From the NCBI RefSeq assembly GCF_013927005.1, contig NZ_CP055931.1, positions 1 to 64,000 on the forward strand: 64,000 nucleotides of DNA. Direction: 5' to 3'. This document shows positions 16,399 through 26,470 of the stretch, piece by piece. This DNA comes from Enterobacter sp. RHBSTW-00175 (GTDB taxonomy: Bacteria > Pseudomonadota > Gammaproteobacteria > Enterobacterales > Enterobacteriaceae). The first letter of the stretch is position 1. Each line of letters starts with the position of its first letter. The notes beneath the pieces were generated by a model, which was not told the DNA's origin, made no database searches, and saw only the letters and a program-made list of their open reading frames with translations. The translations under genes were made by a program, and so were the position numbers.

Positions 16399-17546
16399 CG
16401 TGAAACTCCCGGGATATGCTCGACCACATGGATGCGGCTGCGCGCCGTCAGTGCCTTTTCGCTATAGGTCACAACCTGGTCCCCATTCTTGAGCCCTTCG
16501 CGCACCTGCACGTAACCATTGAGGTCGGAAGTGCCGAGCTTGACCGGGGAGAAATGCAGATCACCATCCACGATTTGCCAGACACCAACTTTATCGCCTT
16601 CACGCTGGACGGCAGCGTTGGGGATCAGTGGAGCGGCCGGGAGCGCCGGCAAGTCAACCGTGACTTCGGCCAGTTCACCCACTGGTGGCAAAGGTTCTGG
16701 TTTGTTATCGAATGTCACCTTGGCAAGCGTTTCCTCGGTTACCGCGTCGGCCTTGGGTTCCACCCGCAGCACGCGACCTTTCAAGGTCTGGCCACCACGC
16801 GAACGCAGGACGATATGAGCCGGCAGCCCCCCAGCCAGCCCCGATGCGCTGATCTGGTCGAAGCGCACATTGATCCACAAACTCTTGGGGTCGATCACTT
16901 CCACCACGGCCTGGCCCGCGACGATGGTCGTGCCGGGATCGGCATCGCGCACGGCGACTACACCGTCGACCGGCGCGATCAGGCGCAGATTGCTCCGCTG
17001 CGCGACGAGTGCTTCGCGGTCGGAGCGTGCCCGGGCAATATCTTCCCGAGCGGCGGATAGGGCGGCATCGGCGATCTGCAGTTCCTGCCGCTTGGTGGTG
17101 ACGATTTCCTCGCTGGTCGAGCGCACCGCAAACAATTGCTCATAGCGGCGCGCCTGGGTTTGCGCGTAGGCTTGCCGGGCTTCTGCCTCGCGCAAAGCCG
17201 CTTCCGCCCGCTTGAATACAGACTCCTGTGAGCGCACCCGATCATCAAGGTCGACCGGCTCCATCTCGCCGAGCACCTGTCCGGCCTTGACCTGGTCGCC
17301 TACATGCACCTCCAGGCGTTTGACGCGCCCGGCAAACGTCGGTCCGATCTTGTAGGTGTAGCGCGCCTCCACCGTGCCGATGCCGAACAGCGCCGGTGTG
17401 ATAGCCTGTGATTCCACGCTTGCCACCGTCACAGCGACCGGGGCGAGCGGCCCTGATCGCAGACCGACATAAATAAAAAGCACCAGCAAAGGAATGATGA
17501 CGGCAAGCAGTGCCAGGGTGCGGCCTTGCAAGGGTAACTTTTTCAT
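16395..17546 (-). CDS. HlyD/MacA-family periplasmic adaptor
   Basis: A 383-residue membrane-fusion protein: N-terminal membrane anchor (TLALLAVIIPLLVLFIYVGL), lipoyl half-motif RLEVHVGDQVKAGQVLGEMEP, an alpha-hairpin (about residues 100-190 with many Ala/Arg/Glu), second lipoyl half APVDGVVAVRDADPGTTIVAGQ, then beta-barrel and membrane-proximal domains. It should bridge the ABC permease and the outer-membrane channel. It overlaps the regulator gene by 4 bp, so all six genes are probably co-transcribed leftward. Confidence 0.9.
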   Translation of the reverse strand: MKKLPLQGRTLALLAVIIPLLVLFIYVGLRSGPLAPVAVTVASVESQAITPALFGIGTVEARYTYKIGPTFAGRVKRLEVHVGDQVKAGQVLGEMEPVDLDDRVRSQESVFKRAEAALREAEARQAYAQTQARRYEQLFAVRSTSEEIVTTKRQELQIADAALSAAREDIARARSDREALVAQRSNLRLIAPVDGVVAVRDADPGTTIVAGQAVVEVIDPKSLWINVRFDQISASGLAGGLPAHIVLRSRGGQTLKGRVLRVEPKADAVTEETLAKVTFDNKPEPLPPVGELAEVTVDLPALPAAPLIPNAAVQREGDKVGVWQIVDGDLHFSPVKLGTSDLNGYVQVREGLKNGDQVVTYSEKALTARSRIHVVEHIPGVSR

Positions 17547-18151
17547 TGCGCACTCCTTATGCCACGCCGATAAATTGCAAAGACGCGCGGCGCATCGCGG
17601 TGCATACGTCCCACATCACCCGCCAACAGCGATTGCATGACCAAGCCCTGGATCGTGCCAATGAACAGCGTTGCCGCCGCCTCGTTGTCAAGCGAGGGAG
17701 ACAACTCGCCGCTGGCCTTGCCTTTCTCGATGAGACGATGCAAACGTTCGCCGTAGCGCTGAATCAAGGTTTGCACCATGCGCTTGGCCGGTGTCGATTC
17801 GGCACGCTGAAGCTCACCAAACATCATTCTTGGCACGCCTGGGTGCTCAGCTACGAATTCGATATGACTCATGAACATCGCCTCCATGGCTGCCAAGGGC
17901 GACTCGATTCCTTGTGCGGATCGATCGATTCTGGCTAATAGGCGCTCTGCTACCCACTCCATGACCGCCTGCCAAATGGCTTCCTTGTTCGGGAAGTGCC
18001 GAAACAGCGCACCCTGGGTCAAGTTCATGTGTTTAGCGATAGCCGCAGTGGTTATCTCGCTTGGGTTTTGTGAACCGGCAAGCGCCACGACGGACTCGAC
18101 AGTTACGGCACGACGTTCATCGGCCGGCAGATGCTTTGGATGGGTGTCCAC
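17543..18151 (-). CDS. TetR/AcrR-family repressor of the efflux operon
   Basis: About 202 residues. The N-terminal helix-turn-helix is TTAAIAKHMNLTQGALFRHFPNKEAIWQAV, followed by an all-helical ligand domain. I prefer GTG 18151 because AGGA lies 7 bp before it; GTG 18157, two codons upstream, sits directly on AGGA. It is the first gene of the operon and starts 10 bp from a long perfect palindrome, so it most likely represses itself and the pump. Ligand unknown. Confidence 0.88.
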   Translation of the reverse strand: MDTHPKHLPADERRAVTVESVVALAGSQNPSEITTAAIAKHMNLTQGALFRHFPNKEAIWQAVMEWVAERLLARIDRSAQGIESPLAAMEAMFMSHIEFVAEHPGVPRMMFGELQRAESTPAKRMVQTLIQRYGERLHRLIEKGKASGELSPSLDNEAAATLFIGTIQGLVMQSLLAGDVGRMHRDAPRVFAIYRRGIRSAQ

Positions 18152-18160
18152 GAGCACTCC

Positions 18161-18192
18161 TGGTAAGATAGTAATTGATTACTATCTTACCA
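18161..18192. promoter_or_regulatory. TetR operator: 32-bp palindrome
   Basis: Arms TGGTAAGATAGTAAT and its exact complement separated by TG: 15 of 15 pairs match. It lies immediately before the repressor start. Few TetR operators are this symmetric. Confidence 0.8.
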
Positions 18193-18272
18193 CAAGAGGC
18201 AACTCAAACAAGAGAAAACCCGACGTACTCGTCAATATCTAGAGTCTGCAATGGGCTTAACGTGCTTTATTT

Positions 18273-19599
18273 AATGAGATGGTCACTCCCTCCTTCCCGG
18301 TACTATGCTGAGGACAGGCTTTCATTCGGAGAACTATCATGGAAAACATTGCGCTCATTGGTATCGATCTGGGTAAAAACTCTTTCCATATTCATTGCCA
18401 GGATCGTCGCGGGAAGGCTGTTTACCGTAAAAAATTTACCCGGCCAAAGTTGATCGAATTTTTGGCGACATGCCCCGCTACAACCATCGCAATGGAAGCC
18501 TGTGGCGGTTCTCACTTTATGGCACGCAAGTTGGAAGAGTTGGGGCATTCCCCAAAGCTGATATCACCACAATTTGTCCGCCCGTTCGTTAAAAGCAATA
18601 AAAACGACTTTGTCGACGCCGAAGCTATTTGTGAAGCTGCATCGCGTCCGTCTATGCGTTTTGTGCAGCCCAGAACGGAATCTCAGCAGGCAATGCGGGC
18701 TCTGCATCGTGTCCGTGAATCCCTGGTTCAGGATAAGGTAAAAACAACCAATCAAATGCATGCTTTTCTGCTGGAATTTGGCATTAGCGTTCCCCGAGGA
18801 GCTGCCGTTATTAGCCGACTGAGTACCATTCTTGAGGATAATAGTTTGCCTCTTTACCTCAGCCAGTTATTGCTGAAATTACAACAGCATTATCACTATC
18901 TTGTTGAGCAGATTAAAGATTTGGAATCCCAGTTGAAACGAAAGTTGGACGAAGATGAGGTTGGACAGCGCTTGCTGAGCATTCCCTGCGTCGGAACACT
19001 GACAGCGAGTACTATTTCAACTGAGATTGGCGACGGGAAGCAGTACGCCAGCAGCCGTGACTTTGCGGCGGCAACAGGGCTTGTACCTCGGCAGTACAGC
19101 ACGGGAGGTAGGACGACATTGCTGGGAATTAGTAAGCGAGGTAATAAAAAGATCCGAACTTTGTTGGTTCAATGTGCCAGGGTATTCATACAAAAACTGG
19201 AACACCAGTCTGGCAAATTGGCCGATTGGGTCAGGGATTTACTGTGCCGGAAAAGCAACTTTGTCGTCACTTGTGCTCTGGCAAACAAGCTGGCCAGAAT
19301 AGCCTGGGCCCTAACGGCACGACAGCAAACTTATGTAGCATAACGGCAGAAATACACCGGTTTAAAGAATTACTGATCTGGTTTTGCGAATACTGATATT
19401 GATGATACTAACGGCCCACCGGCCTGTTGAGGAACCTGTAAAACGGAAAGGCTCATTGAAGCCGTATATTTTCTGGAGGTTCATCAGGCGCGGAACTCAT
19501 CAAGGCGCGGGAATAAAATCCCATTCAGACGCCGGATAGATTCAAGCAAGCCAACTTGTCGTCAAAATCGGTGTTGCAAAAACGGGAGTGACCATAGAT
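18273..19599 (+). mobile_element. IS4321/IS5075-type element, copy 2
   Basis: 1327 bp, splitting the right Tn A terminal repeat (17 bases before, 21 after). Encodes the same transposase as copies 3-5. Confidence 0.9.
18339..19343 (+). CDS. IS110/IS1111-family transposase, copy 2
   Basis: A 334-residue protein with the family motifs IGIDLGKNSF, MEACGGSHF, NDFVDAEA and the C-terminal STGGRTTLLGISKRGN. It is identical in translation to the genes at 23822, 40584 and 59851. Members of this group target the terminal repeats of Tn21-like transposons, which is exactly where it sits. Confidence 0.92.
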   Translation: MENIALIGIDLGKNSFHIHCQDRRGKAVYRKKFTRPKLIEFLATCPATTIAMEACGGSHFMARKLEELGHSPKLISPQFVRPFVKSNKNDFVDAEAICEAASRPSMRFVQPRTESQQAMRALHRVRESLVQDKVKTTNQMHAFLLEFGISVPRGAAVISRLSTILEDNSLPLYLSQLLLKLQQHYHYLVEQIKDLESQLKRKLDEDEVGQRLLSIPCVGTLTASTISTEIGDGKQYASSRDFAAATGLVPRQYSTGGRTTLLGISKRGNKKIRTLLVQCARVFIQKLEHQSGKLADWVRDLLCRKSNFVVTCALANKLARIAWALTARQQTYVA

Positions 19600-19669
19600 T
19601 CCGTTTTCTGAGACGACCCCTAGATCAACGCCATGACAGCGATCCGCTTCCAACTGTCGGAGACGCGAT

Positions 19670-19942
19670 ATGACAACTGATGTGCTGCTGTACATCACGA
19701 ACTGATGCCCGTTCTGCCGCCGGGCGAAGATGCTCCTCGAGGAGAAGGGCGTGCAATGGAAGGAACTCGATATCGAGGCGGATCCGGTTCACCGGCAGGC
19801 CATGACGGAAGCGTCGGGTCGAAACACCGTGCCGCAGATCTTCATCAACGGCACGCATGTCGGTGGCTCCGACGAGCTTTTCGAGCTCGATGTCAGAGGC
19901 GAACTCGACAAACTCCTGGGGCGCACGCCGCCCGCCATCTGA
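19670..19942 (+). pseudogene. Glutaredoxin interrupted by UGA just before CPFC
   Basis: Reads MTTDVLLYITN, then TGA (19703-19705), then CPFCRRAKMLLEEKGVQWKELDI...NTVPQIFINGTHVGGSDELFEL and ends at 19942. This is a full-length class I glutaredoxin with active site CPFC, the TVP cis-proline loop and the GG(S/C)D motif. The stop replaces a residue that is usually aromatic in this family, so a TGG-to-TGA (Trp) change is the simplest explanation. Restart at ATG 19730 would lose the active site. It lies 50 bp after the Tn A end, in high-GC alphaproteobacterial DNA. Confidence 0.8.
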
Positions 19943-20011
19943 GGGGGTGCGGCCTTGGGGCAGACAGCCCGCAAGCCCCGTGCCGGTTGATGAATACGAA
20001 AGGAGAGTCCG

Positions 20012-20293
20012 TTGGTCTCAGCTATCTGGAATGACGCCACCATCGCCACAAGCAACGAGACGGTCGTCGTCGAGGGAAACCACTACTTCCCACCGTCGGC
20101 AGTCGATTTTGGCCTGCTTGAGATGAGCCCGCACACGTCCGTCTGCCCGATCAAGGGCACCGCGCGCTACTTCCATGTGCGTGTGGGAGACGCGCTCAAC
20201 GTGAACGCAGCCTGGACCTATCCAGATCCGACGCCAGGCGCCGAGGGCATCCGGGATCATATCGCCTTCTGGAAAGGCGTGGAGGTTGCGTAG
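20012..20293 (+). CDS. DUF427-family protein
   Basis: A 93-residue protein starting at TTG 20012, which AGGAGAG precedes by 5 bp. It has the DUF427 pattern: NDATIATSNETVVVEGNHYFPP near the start, the PHTSVCPIKGTARYFHV core with a conserved Cys, and NAAWTYPDPTPGAEGIRDHIAFWKGVEV at the end. The fold is a small beta structure and the function is unknown. It follows the broken glutaredoxin by about 70 bp on the same strand. Confidence 0.75.
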   Translation: MVSAIWNDATIATSNETVVVEGNHYFPPSAVDFGLLEMSPHTSVCPIKGTARYFHVRVGDALNVNAAWTYPDPTPGAEGIRDHIAFWKGVEVA

Positions 20294-20463
20294 CAGGCGG
20301 ACAGGTGGCGGCCTCAGCGCCATGTGCAAGCGCCCGCGGGACGGCTTTTCCGCCCATCCCAGGCCGCGTCGGCTACAGGGCTCCGCCCCGGACCTTCTCC
20401 GCGGACTGGCGCCGAGGGCCTCGGACCCTTGGGCTTCTGTCGAATCAAGACGACTGGATTGAG

Positions 20464-20730
20464 ATGGAGCATGCCGAGTTCGATGCCGCCTTCGCGCAGC
20501 TTCCCGAGGGATACAGCGAAGGCGCCTACGAAGGCCGGCGTTTCGGCGTGACTGTCCGGCGATCCGGTGACGGACGTCGCAACAGCCTGTTCGCCAGGGA
20601 GTTGGCCGGGACCGACATTGTCAGCTTCAACCTCTATCGCGTTACATCAGATAGAACATTGCTGAAGCCGTGCGAGATGTCCGCCGAAAAGGTCGTCGCG
20701 TTCGTGCTGGATTTCCGACCGGCCCCCTGA
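20464..20730 (+). CDS. Small hypothetical protein
   Basis: An 88-residue soluble protein from ATG 20464 (MEHAEFDAAFAQLPEGYSEGAYEGRRFGVTVRRSGDGRRNSLFARELAGTDIVSFNLYR with a C-terminal KPCEMSAEKVVAFVLDFRP). I do not recognise a named family. The frame extends upstream to 20305, but composition changes and no start signal is seen there. Codon use matches its high-GC neighbours. Confidence 0.55.
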   Translation: MEHAEFDAAFAQLPEGYSEGAYEGRRFGVTVRRSGDGRRNSLFARELAGTDIVSFNLYRVTSDRTLLKPCEMSAEKVVAFVLDFRPAP

Positions 20731-20805
20731 CGGGCAGGTGGAGGTCCCGGCCGACCGGTCCGCCTGCGACGCCCGGCCCCCCAAGACTGCGCATGTCGCT
20801 CAAAG

Positions 20806-20834
20806 GTATCAAAACTATAGCCACCGGCCATTGG
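20806..20834 (+). promoter_or_regulatory. LysR-box-like element, copy a
   Basis: GTATCAAAACTATAG followed after 9 bases by ATTGG. Same 29-nt geometry as 37210-37238, 55206-55234 and (minus) 54953-54981. It lies 95 bp before an ATG at 20929 whose gene (MTNNNAP...) is cut off at 20946 by the tnpA remnant. Confidence 0.55.
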
Positions 20835-20946
20835 ACTTCGTCTGGCAATGAATTCATCTTCTATACATCGCCATCCGTGGGGGAATCGGTGCTGGATCCC
20901 GTGTAGCCAGATTGAGAAAGTCTAAGCGATGACGAACAACAATGCC

Positions 20947-23743
20947 CCTGCGCTTTCCCGGCGTCATCCTTGGCGCTGATGAGCCACCGTTCCCGCCATT
21001 GCTGAGACTGGTCGCCAACCAGCTCAAGGTCGGCATCGAAAGCTGGGACGAGTACGGGCAGCGTGAGCAGACCCGACGCGAGCACCTGGTCGAGCTGCAA
21101 ACGGTGTTCGGCTTCCAGCCGTTCACGATTGGCCACTACCGGCAGGCTGTCCAGTTGCTGACCGAGCTGGCCATGCAAACCGACAAGGGCATCGTGCTGG
21201 CCAGAGCCTTGATCGAGCACCTGCGGCGGCAGTCGGTCATTGTGCCCGCCCTCAACGCCGTCGAGCGGGCGAGCGCCGAAGCGATTACCCGCGCCAACCG
21301 GCGTCTCTACGACGCCTTGGCTGAGCCGCTGACGGACGTGCATCGCCGTCGCCTCGACGATCTGCTCAAGCGCCGCGACAACGGCAAGACGACGTGGCTG
21401 GCCTGGCTGCGGCAATCCCCGGTCAAACCGAACTCGCGGCACATGCTGGAACACATCGAACGCCTCAAGGCGTGGCAGGCGCTCGACCTGCCCTCCGGCA
21501 TCGAGCGGCTGGTTCACCAGAACCGGCTGCTCAAGATCGCCCGCGAGGGCGGCCAGATGACGCCCGCCGACCTGGCGAAGTTCGAGCCGCAGCGGCGTTA
21601 CGCGACCCTGGTGGCGCTCGCCATCGAGGGCATGGCCACCGTCACCGACGAAATCATCGACCTGCATGACCGCATCCTGGGCAAGCTGTTCAATGCCGCC
21701 AAGAACAAGCATCAGCAGCAGTTCCAGGCATCCGGCAAGGCGATCAATGCCAAGGTGCGGCTGTTCGGGCGCATCGGCCAGGCGCTGATCGAGGCCAAGC
21801 AAGCGGGCCGCGATCCGTTCGCCGCCATCGAGGCCGTCATGTCCTGGGATGCTTTCGCCGAGAGCGTCACCGAAGCGCAGCGGCTCGCGCAACCCGAGGA
21901 CTTCGATTTCCTGCACCGCATCGGCGAGAGCTACGCCACGCTGCGCCGCTACGCGCCGGAATTTCTCGACGTGCTCAAGTTGCGGGCCGCGCCCGCCGCC
22001 AAGGACGTACTCGACGCCATCGAGGTGCTGCGCAGCATGAACAGCGACAACGCCCGCAAGGTGCCCACCGACGCGCCGACCGAGTTCATCAAGCCGCGCT
22101 GGCAGAAGCTGGTGATGACCGACACCGGCATCGACCGGCGCTACTACGAACTGTGCGCGCTGTCGGAGCTGAAGAACGCGCTGCGCTCCGGCGACATCTG
22201 GGTGCAAGGCTCGCGCCAGTTCAAGGACTTCGAGGACTACCTGGTGCCGCCCGCGAAATTCGCCAGCCTCAAGCAGGCCAGCGAATTGCCGCTGGCCGTG
22301 GCCACCGATTGCGACCAGTACCTGCATGACCGGCTGACGCTGCTGGAAACGCAGCTCGCCACCGTCAACCGCATGGCGCTGGCCAACGAGCTGCCGGACG
22401 CCATCATCACGGAGTCGGGCCTGAAGATCACGCCGCTCGATGCGGCGGTGCCCGATACCGCACAGGCCCTGATCGACCAGACGGCGATGATCCTACCGCA
22501 CGTCAAGATCACCGAATTGCTGCTGGAGGTAGACGAATGGACGGGCTTCACCCGGCACTTCGCCCACCTGAAGTCAGGCGACCTGGCCAAGGACAAAAAC
22601 CTGTTGCTGACCACGATCCTCGCCGACGCGATCAACCTGGGCCTGACCAAGATGGCGGAATCGTGCCCCGGCACGACCTACGCCAAGCTGGCCTGGCTGC
22701 AAGCCTGGCACATCCGCGACGAAACCTACGGGGCGGCACTGGCCGAGCTGGTCAACGCGCAGTTCCGACATCCCTTCGCCGGGCATTGGGGCGACGGCAC
22801 CACGTCATCGTCGGACGGCCAGAACTTCCGCACCGGCAGCAAGGCCGAGAGCACCGGCCACATCAATCCGAAATACGGCAGCAGCCCAGGGCGGACGTTC
22901 TACACCCATATCTCCGACCAGTACGCGCCGTTCCACACCAAGGTCGTGAACGTCGGCGTGCGCGACTCGACCTACGTGCTCGACGGCCTGCTGTATCACG
23001 AATCCGACCTGCGGATCGAGGAGCACTACACCGACACGGCAGGGTTCACGGACCACGTCTTCGCGTTGATGCACCTGCTGGGCTTCCGCTTCGCCCCGCG
23101 CATTCGTGACCTGGGCGACACCAAGCTCTACATCCCGAAGGGCGATGCCACCTACGAGGCGTTGAAACCGATGATCGGCGGCACGCTCAACATCAAGCAC
23201 GTCCGCGCCCATTGGGATGAAATCCTGCGGATGGCCACCTCGATCAAGCAGGGCACGGCGACGGCCTCGCTGATGCTCAGGAAGCTTGGCAGCTACCCGC
23301 GCCAGAACGGCCTGGCCGTCGCCCTGCGTGAGCTGGGACGCATCGAGCGCACACTGTTCATCCTGGACTGGCTGCAAAGCGTCGAGCTGCGCCGCCGCGT
23401 GCATGCCGGGCTGAACAAAGGCGAGGCGCGCAACGCGCTGGCCCGCGCCGTGTTCTTCAACCGCCTGGGGGAAATCCGCGACCGCAGCTTCGAGCAGCAG
23501 CGCTACCGGGCCAGCGGCCTCAACCTGGTGACGGCGGCCATCGTGCTATGGAACACGGTCTATCTGGAGCGGGCCGCGAACGCCTTGCGTGGCCACGGTC
23601 AAGCCGTCGATGACGGCCTGTTGCAGTACCTGTCGCCGCTCGGCTGGGAGCACATCAACCTGACCGGCGATTACCTCTGGCGCAGCAGCGCCAAGATCGG
23701 CGCGGGCAAGTTCAGGCCGCTACGGCCGCTGCAACCGGCTTAG
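20947..23743 (+). pseudogene. tnpA: 5'-truncated Tn21-type tnpA
   Basis: From [14 protein letters not shown] onward the protein is the same as residues 58-988 of the complete TnpA at 41667-44633; the first 56 or so residues are missing. The junction at 20947 joins alphaproteobacterial DNA. The catalytic segments ([28 protein letters not shown]) remain but the N-terminal end-recognition domain is incomplete. A start at ATG 20943 would give a 933-residue protein. It ends inside a terminal repeat split by IS copy 3, so it is one end of a lost copy of Tn B. Confidence 0.85.
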
Positions 23744-23755
23744 CGTGCTTTATTT

Positions 23756-25082
23756 AATGAGATGGTCACTCCCTCCTTCCCGGTATTATGCTGAGGACAG
23801 GCTTTCATTCGGAGAACTATCATGGAAAACATTGCGCTCATTGGTATCGATCTGGGTAAAAACTCTTTCCATATTCATTGCCAGGATCGTCGCGGGAAGG
23901 CTGTTTACCGTAAAAAATTTACCCGGCCAAAGTTGATCGAATTTTTGGCGACATGCCCCGCTACAACCATCGCAATGGAAGCCTGTGGCGGTTCTCACTT
24001 TATGGCACGCAAGTTGGAAGAGTTGGGGCATTCCCCAAAGCTGATATCACCACAATTTGTCCGCCCGTTCGTTAAAAGCAATAAAAACGACTTTGTCGAC
24101 GCCGAAGCTATTTGTGAAGCTGCATCGCGTCCGTCTATGCGTTTTGTGCAGCCCAGAACGGAATCTCAGCAGGCAATGCGGGCTCTGCATCGTGTCCGTG
24201 AATCCCTGGTTCAGGATAAGGTAAAAACAACCAATCAAATGCATGCTTTTCTGCTGGAATTTGGCATTAGCGTTCCCCGAGGAGCTGCCGTTATTAGCCG
24301 ACTGAGTACCATTCTTGAGGATAATAGTTTGCCTCTTTACCTCAGCCAGTTATTGCTGAAATTACAACAGCATTATCACTATCTTGTTGAGCAGATTAAA
24401 GATTTGGAATCCCAGTTGAAACGAAAGTTGGACGAAGATGAGGTTGGACAGCGCTTGCTGAGCATTCCCTGCGTCGGAACACTGACAGCGAGTACTATTT
24501 CAACTGAGATTGGCGACGGGAAGCAGTACGCCAGCAGCCGTGACTTTGCGGCGGCAACAGGGCTTGTACCTCGGCAGTACAGCACGGGAGGTAGGACGAC
24601 ATTGCTGGGAATTAGTAAGCGAGGTAATAAAAAGATCCGAACTTTGTTGGTTCAATGTGCCAGGGTATTCATACAAAAACTGGAACACCAGTCTGGCAAA
24701 TTGGCCGATTGGGTCAGGGATTTACTGTGCCGGAAAAGCAACTTTGTCGTCACTTGTGCTCTGGCAAACAAGCTGGCCAGAATAGCCTGGGCCCTAACGG
24801 CACGACAGCAAACTTATGTAGCATAACGGCAGAAATACACCGGTTTAAAGAATTACTGATCTGGTTTTGCGAATACTGATATTGATGATACTAACGGCCC
24901 ACCGGCCTGTTGAGGAACCTGTAAAACGGAAAGGCTCATTGAAGCCGTATATTTTCTGGAGGTTCATCAGGCGCGGAACTCATCAAGGCGCGGGAATAAA
25001 ATCCCATTCAGACGCCGGATAGATTCAAGCAAGCCAACTTGTCGTCAAAATCGGTGTTGCAAAAACGGGAGTGACCATAGAT
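23756..25082 (+). mobile_element. IS4321/IS5075-type element, copy 3
   Basis: 1327 bp. It splits the terminal repeat whose parts are 23739-23755 and 25083-25103. Confidence 0.9.
23822..24826 (+). CDS. IS110/IS1111-family transposase, copy 3
   Basis: 334 residues, the same translation as copy 2 (18339). All DEDD motifs and the serine motif are intact. Confidence 0.92.
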   Translation: MENIALIGIDLGKNSFHIHCQDRRGKAVYRKKFTRPKLIEFLATCPATTIAMEACGGSHFMARKLEELGHSPKLISPQFVRPFVKSNKNDFVDAEAICEAASRPSMRFVQPRTESQQAMRALHRVRESLVQDKVKTTNQMHAFLLEFGISVPRGAAVISRLSTILEDNSLPLYLSQLLLKLQQHYHYLVEQIKDLESQLKRKLDEDEVGQRLLSIPCVGTLTASTISTEIGDGKQYASSRDFAAATGLVPRQYSTGGRTTLLGISKRGNKKIRTLLVQCARVFIQKLEHQSGKLADWVRDLLCRKSNFVVTCALANKLARIAWALTARQQTYVA

Positions 25083-25103
25083 TCCGTTTTCTGAGACGAC
25101 CCC

Positions 25104-25420
25104 TGGCTGCGCGCCTACGACTTCACGACTGACCGCGGCGCCATGGCGCTCAATGACTACGCCCGCTCCAACGACCCCTTTACACGGGTCGGCCGGCAGC
25201 AGGTCGCTGTCGACGTCTCCAGCGTCATCCGCGCGTCCCCGGACAGCTTCCGCGTCGCCTGGGTCTAGCGCCGATACGAAAATGGCCAGCTCGCCGAGAC
25301 CACGCGCTGGACCGCGATCCTGACGATCGTCGTGCAGATCCCCCGAAACGCCGACCGGCTCAGGGCGAACCCGCTCGGCATCTACGTCAACGCCATCAAC
25401 TGGTCACGGGAGCTTGGGCA

Positions 25421-25424
<4 letters not shown>
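25104..25424 (+). pseudogene. trbF: trbF fragment (3' end, with a nonsense codon)
   Basis: Begins in frame right after the terminal repeat (WLRAYDFTTDRGAMALNDYARSNDPFTRVGRQQVAVDV) and ends RANPLGIYVNAINWSRELGQ. This is the C-terminal half of TrbF, the VirB8-like periplasmic core protein of P-type mating systems. A TAG at 25266-25268 interrupts VAWV-RRYENG, where a Glu (GAG) would be expected. The gene is both truncated and stopped. Its end overlaps trbG by 4 bp, the original operon spacing. Confidence 0.85.

Positions 25425-26466
<1,042 letters not shown>

Positions 26467-26470
<4 letters not shown>

Larger units (their letters stand above)
9234..19620. mobile_element. Tn A: Tn21-subgroup transposon unit with ABC efflux operon
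   Basis: Bounded by 38-bp terminal repeats of Tn21 type starting GGGGTCGTCTCAGAAAACGG. The left one is 9234-9254 plus 10582-10598, the right one 18256-18272 plus 19600-19620, and each is split by a 1327-bp IS. Inside are a deleted tnpA, tnpR, a res-like region and a six-gene efflux operon. The outer 5-bp flanks (ATAAG, TAGAT) differ, so it is not a clean single insertion. The right repeat has one change (CTTAACG for CTTAGCG). With a defective tnpA it would need tnpA in trans. Confidence 0.75.

Noticed and set aside
9229..19625. Target-site duplication for Tn A
   Set aside because: The flanks ATAAG and TAGAT do not match, nor does ATAAG match TAGCT at 61133. A simple single-insertion model is not supported.
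19703..19705. Selenocysteine at the UGA of the glutaredoxin
   Set aside because: The UGA is one residue before the CPFC motif, at a position usually aromatic, not at a redox residue. I saw no obvious SECIS stem right after it. A Trp nonsense change is simpler.
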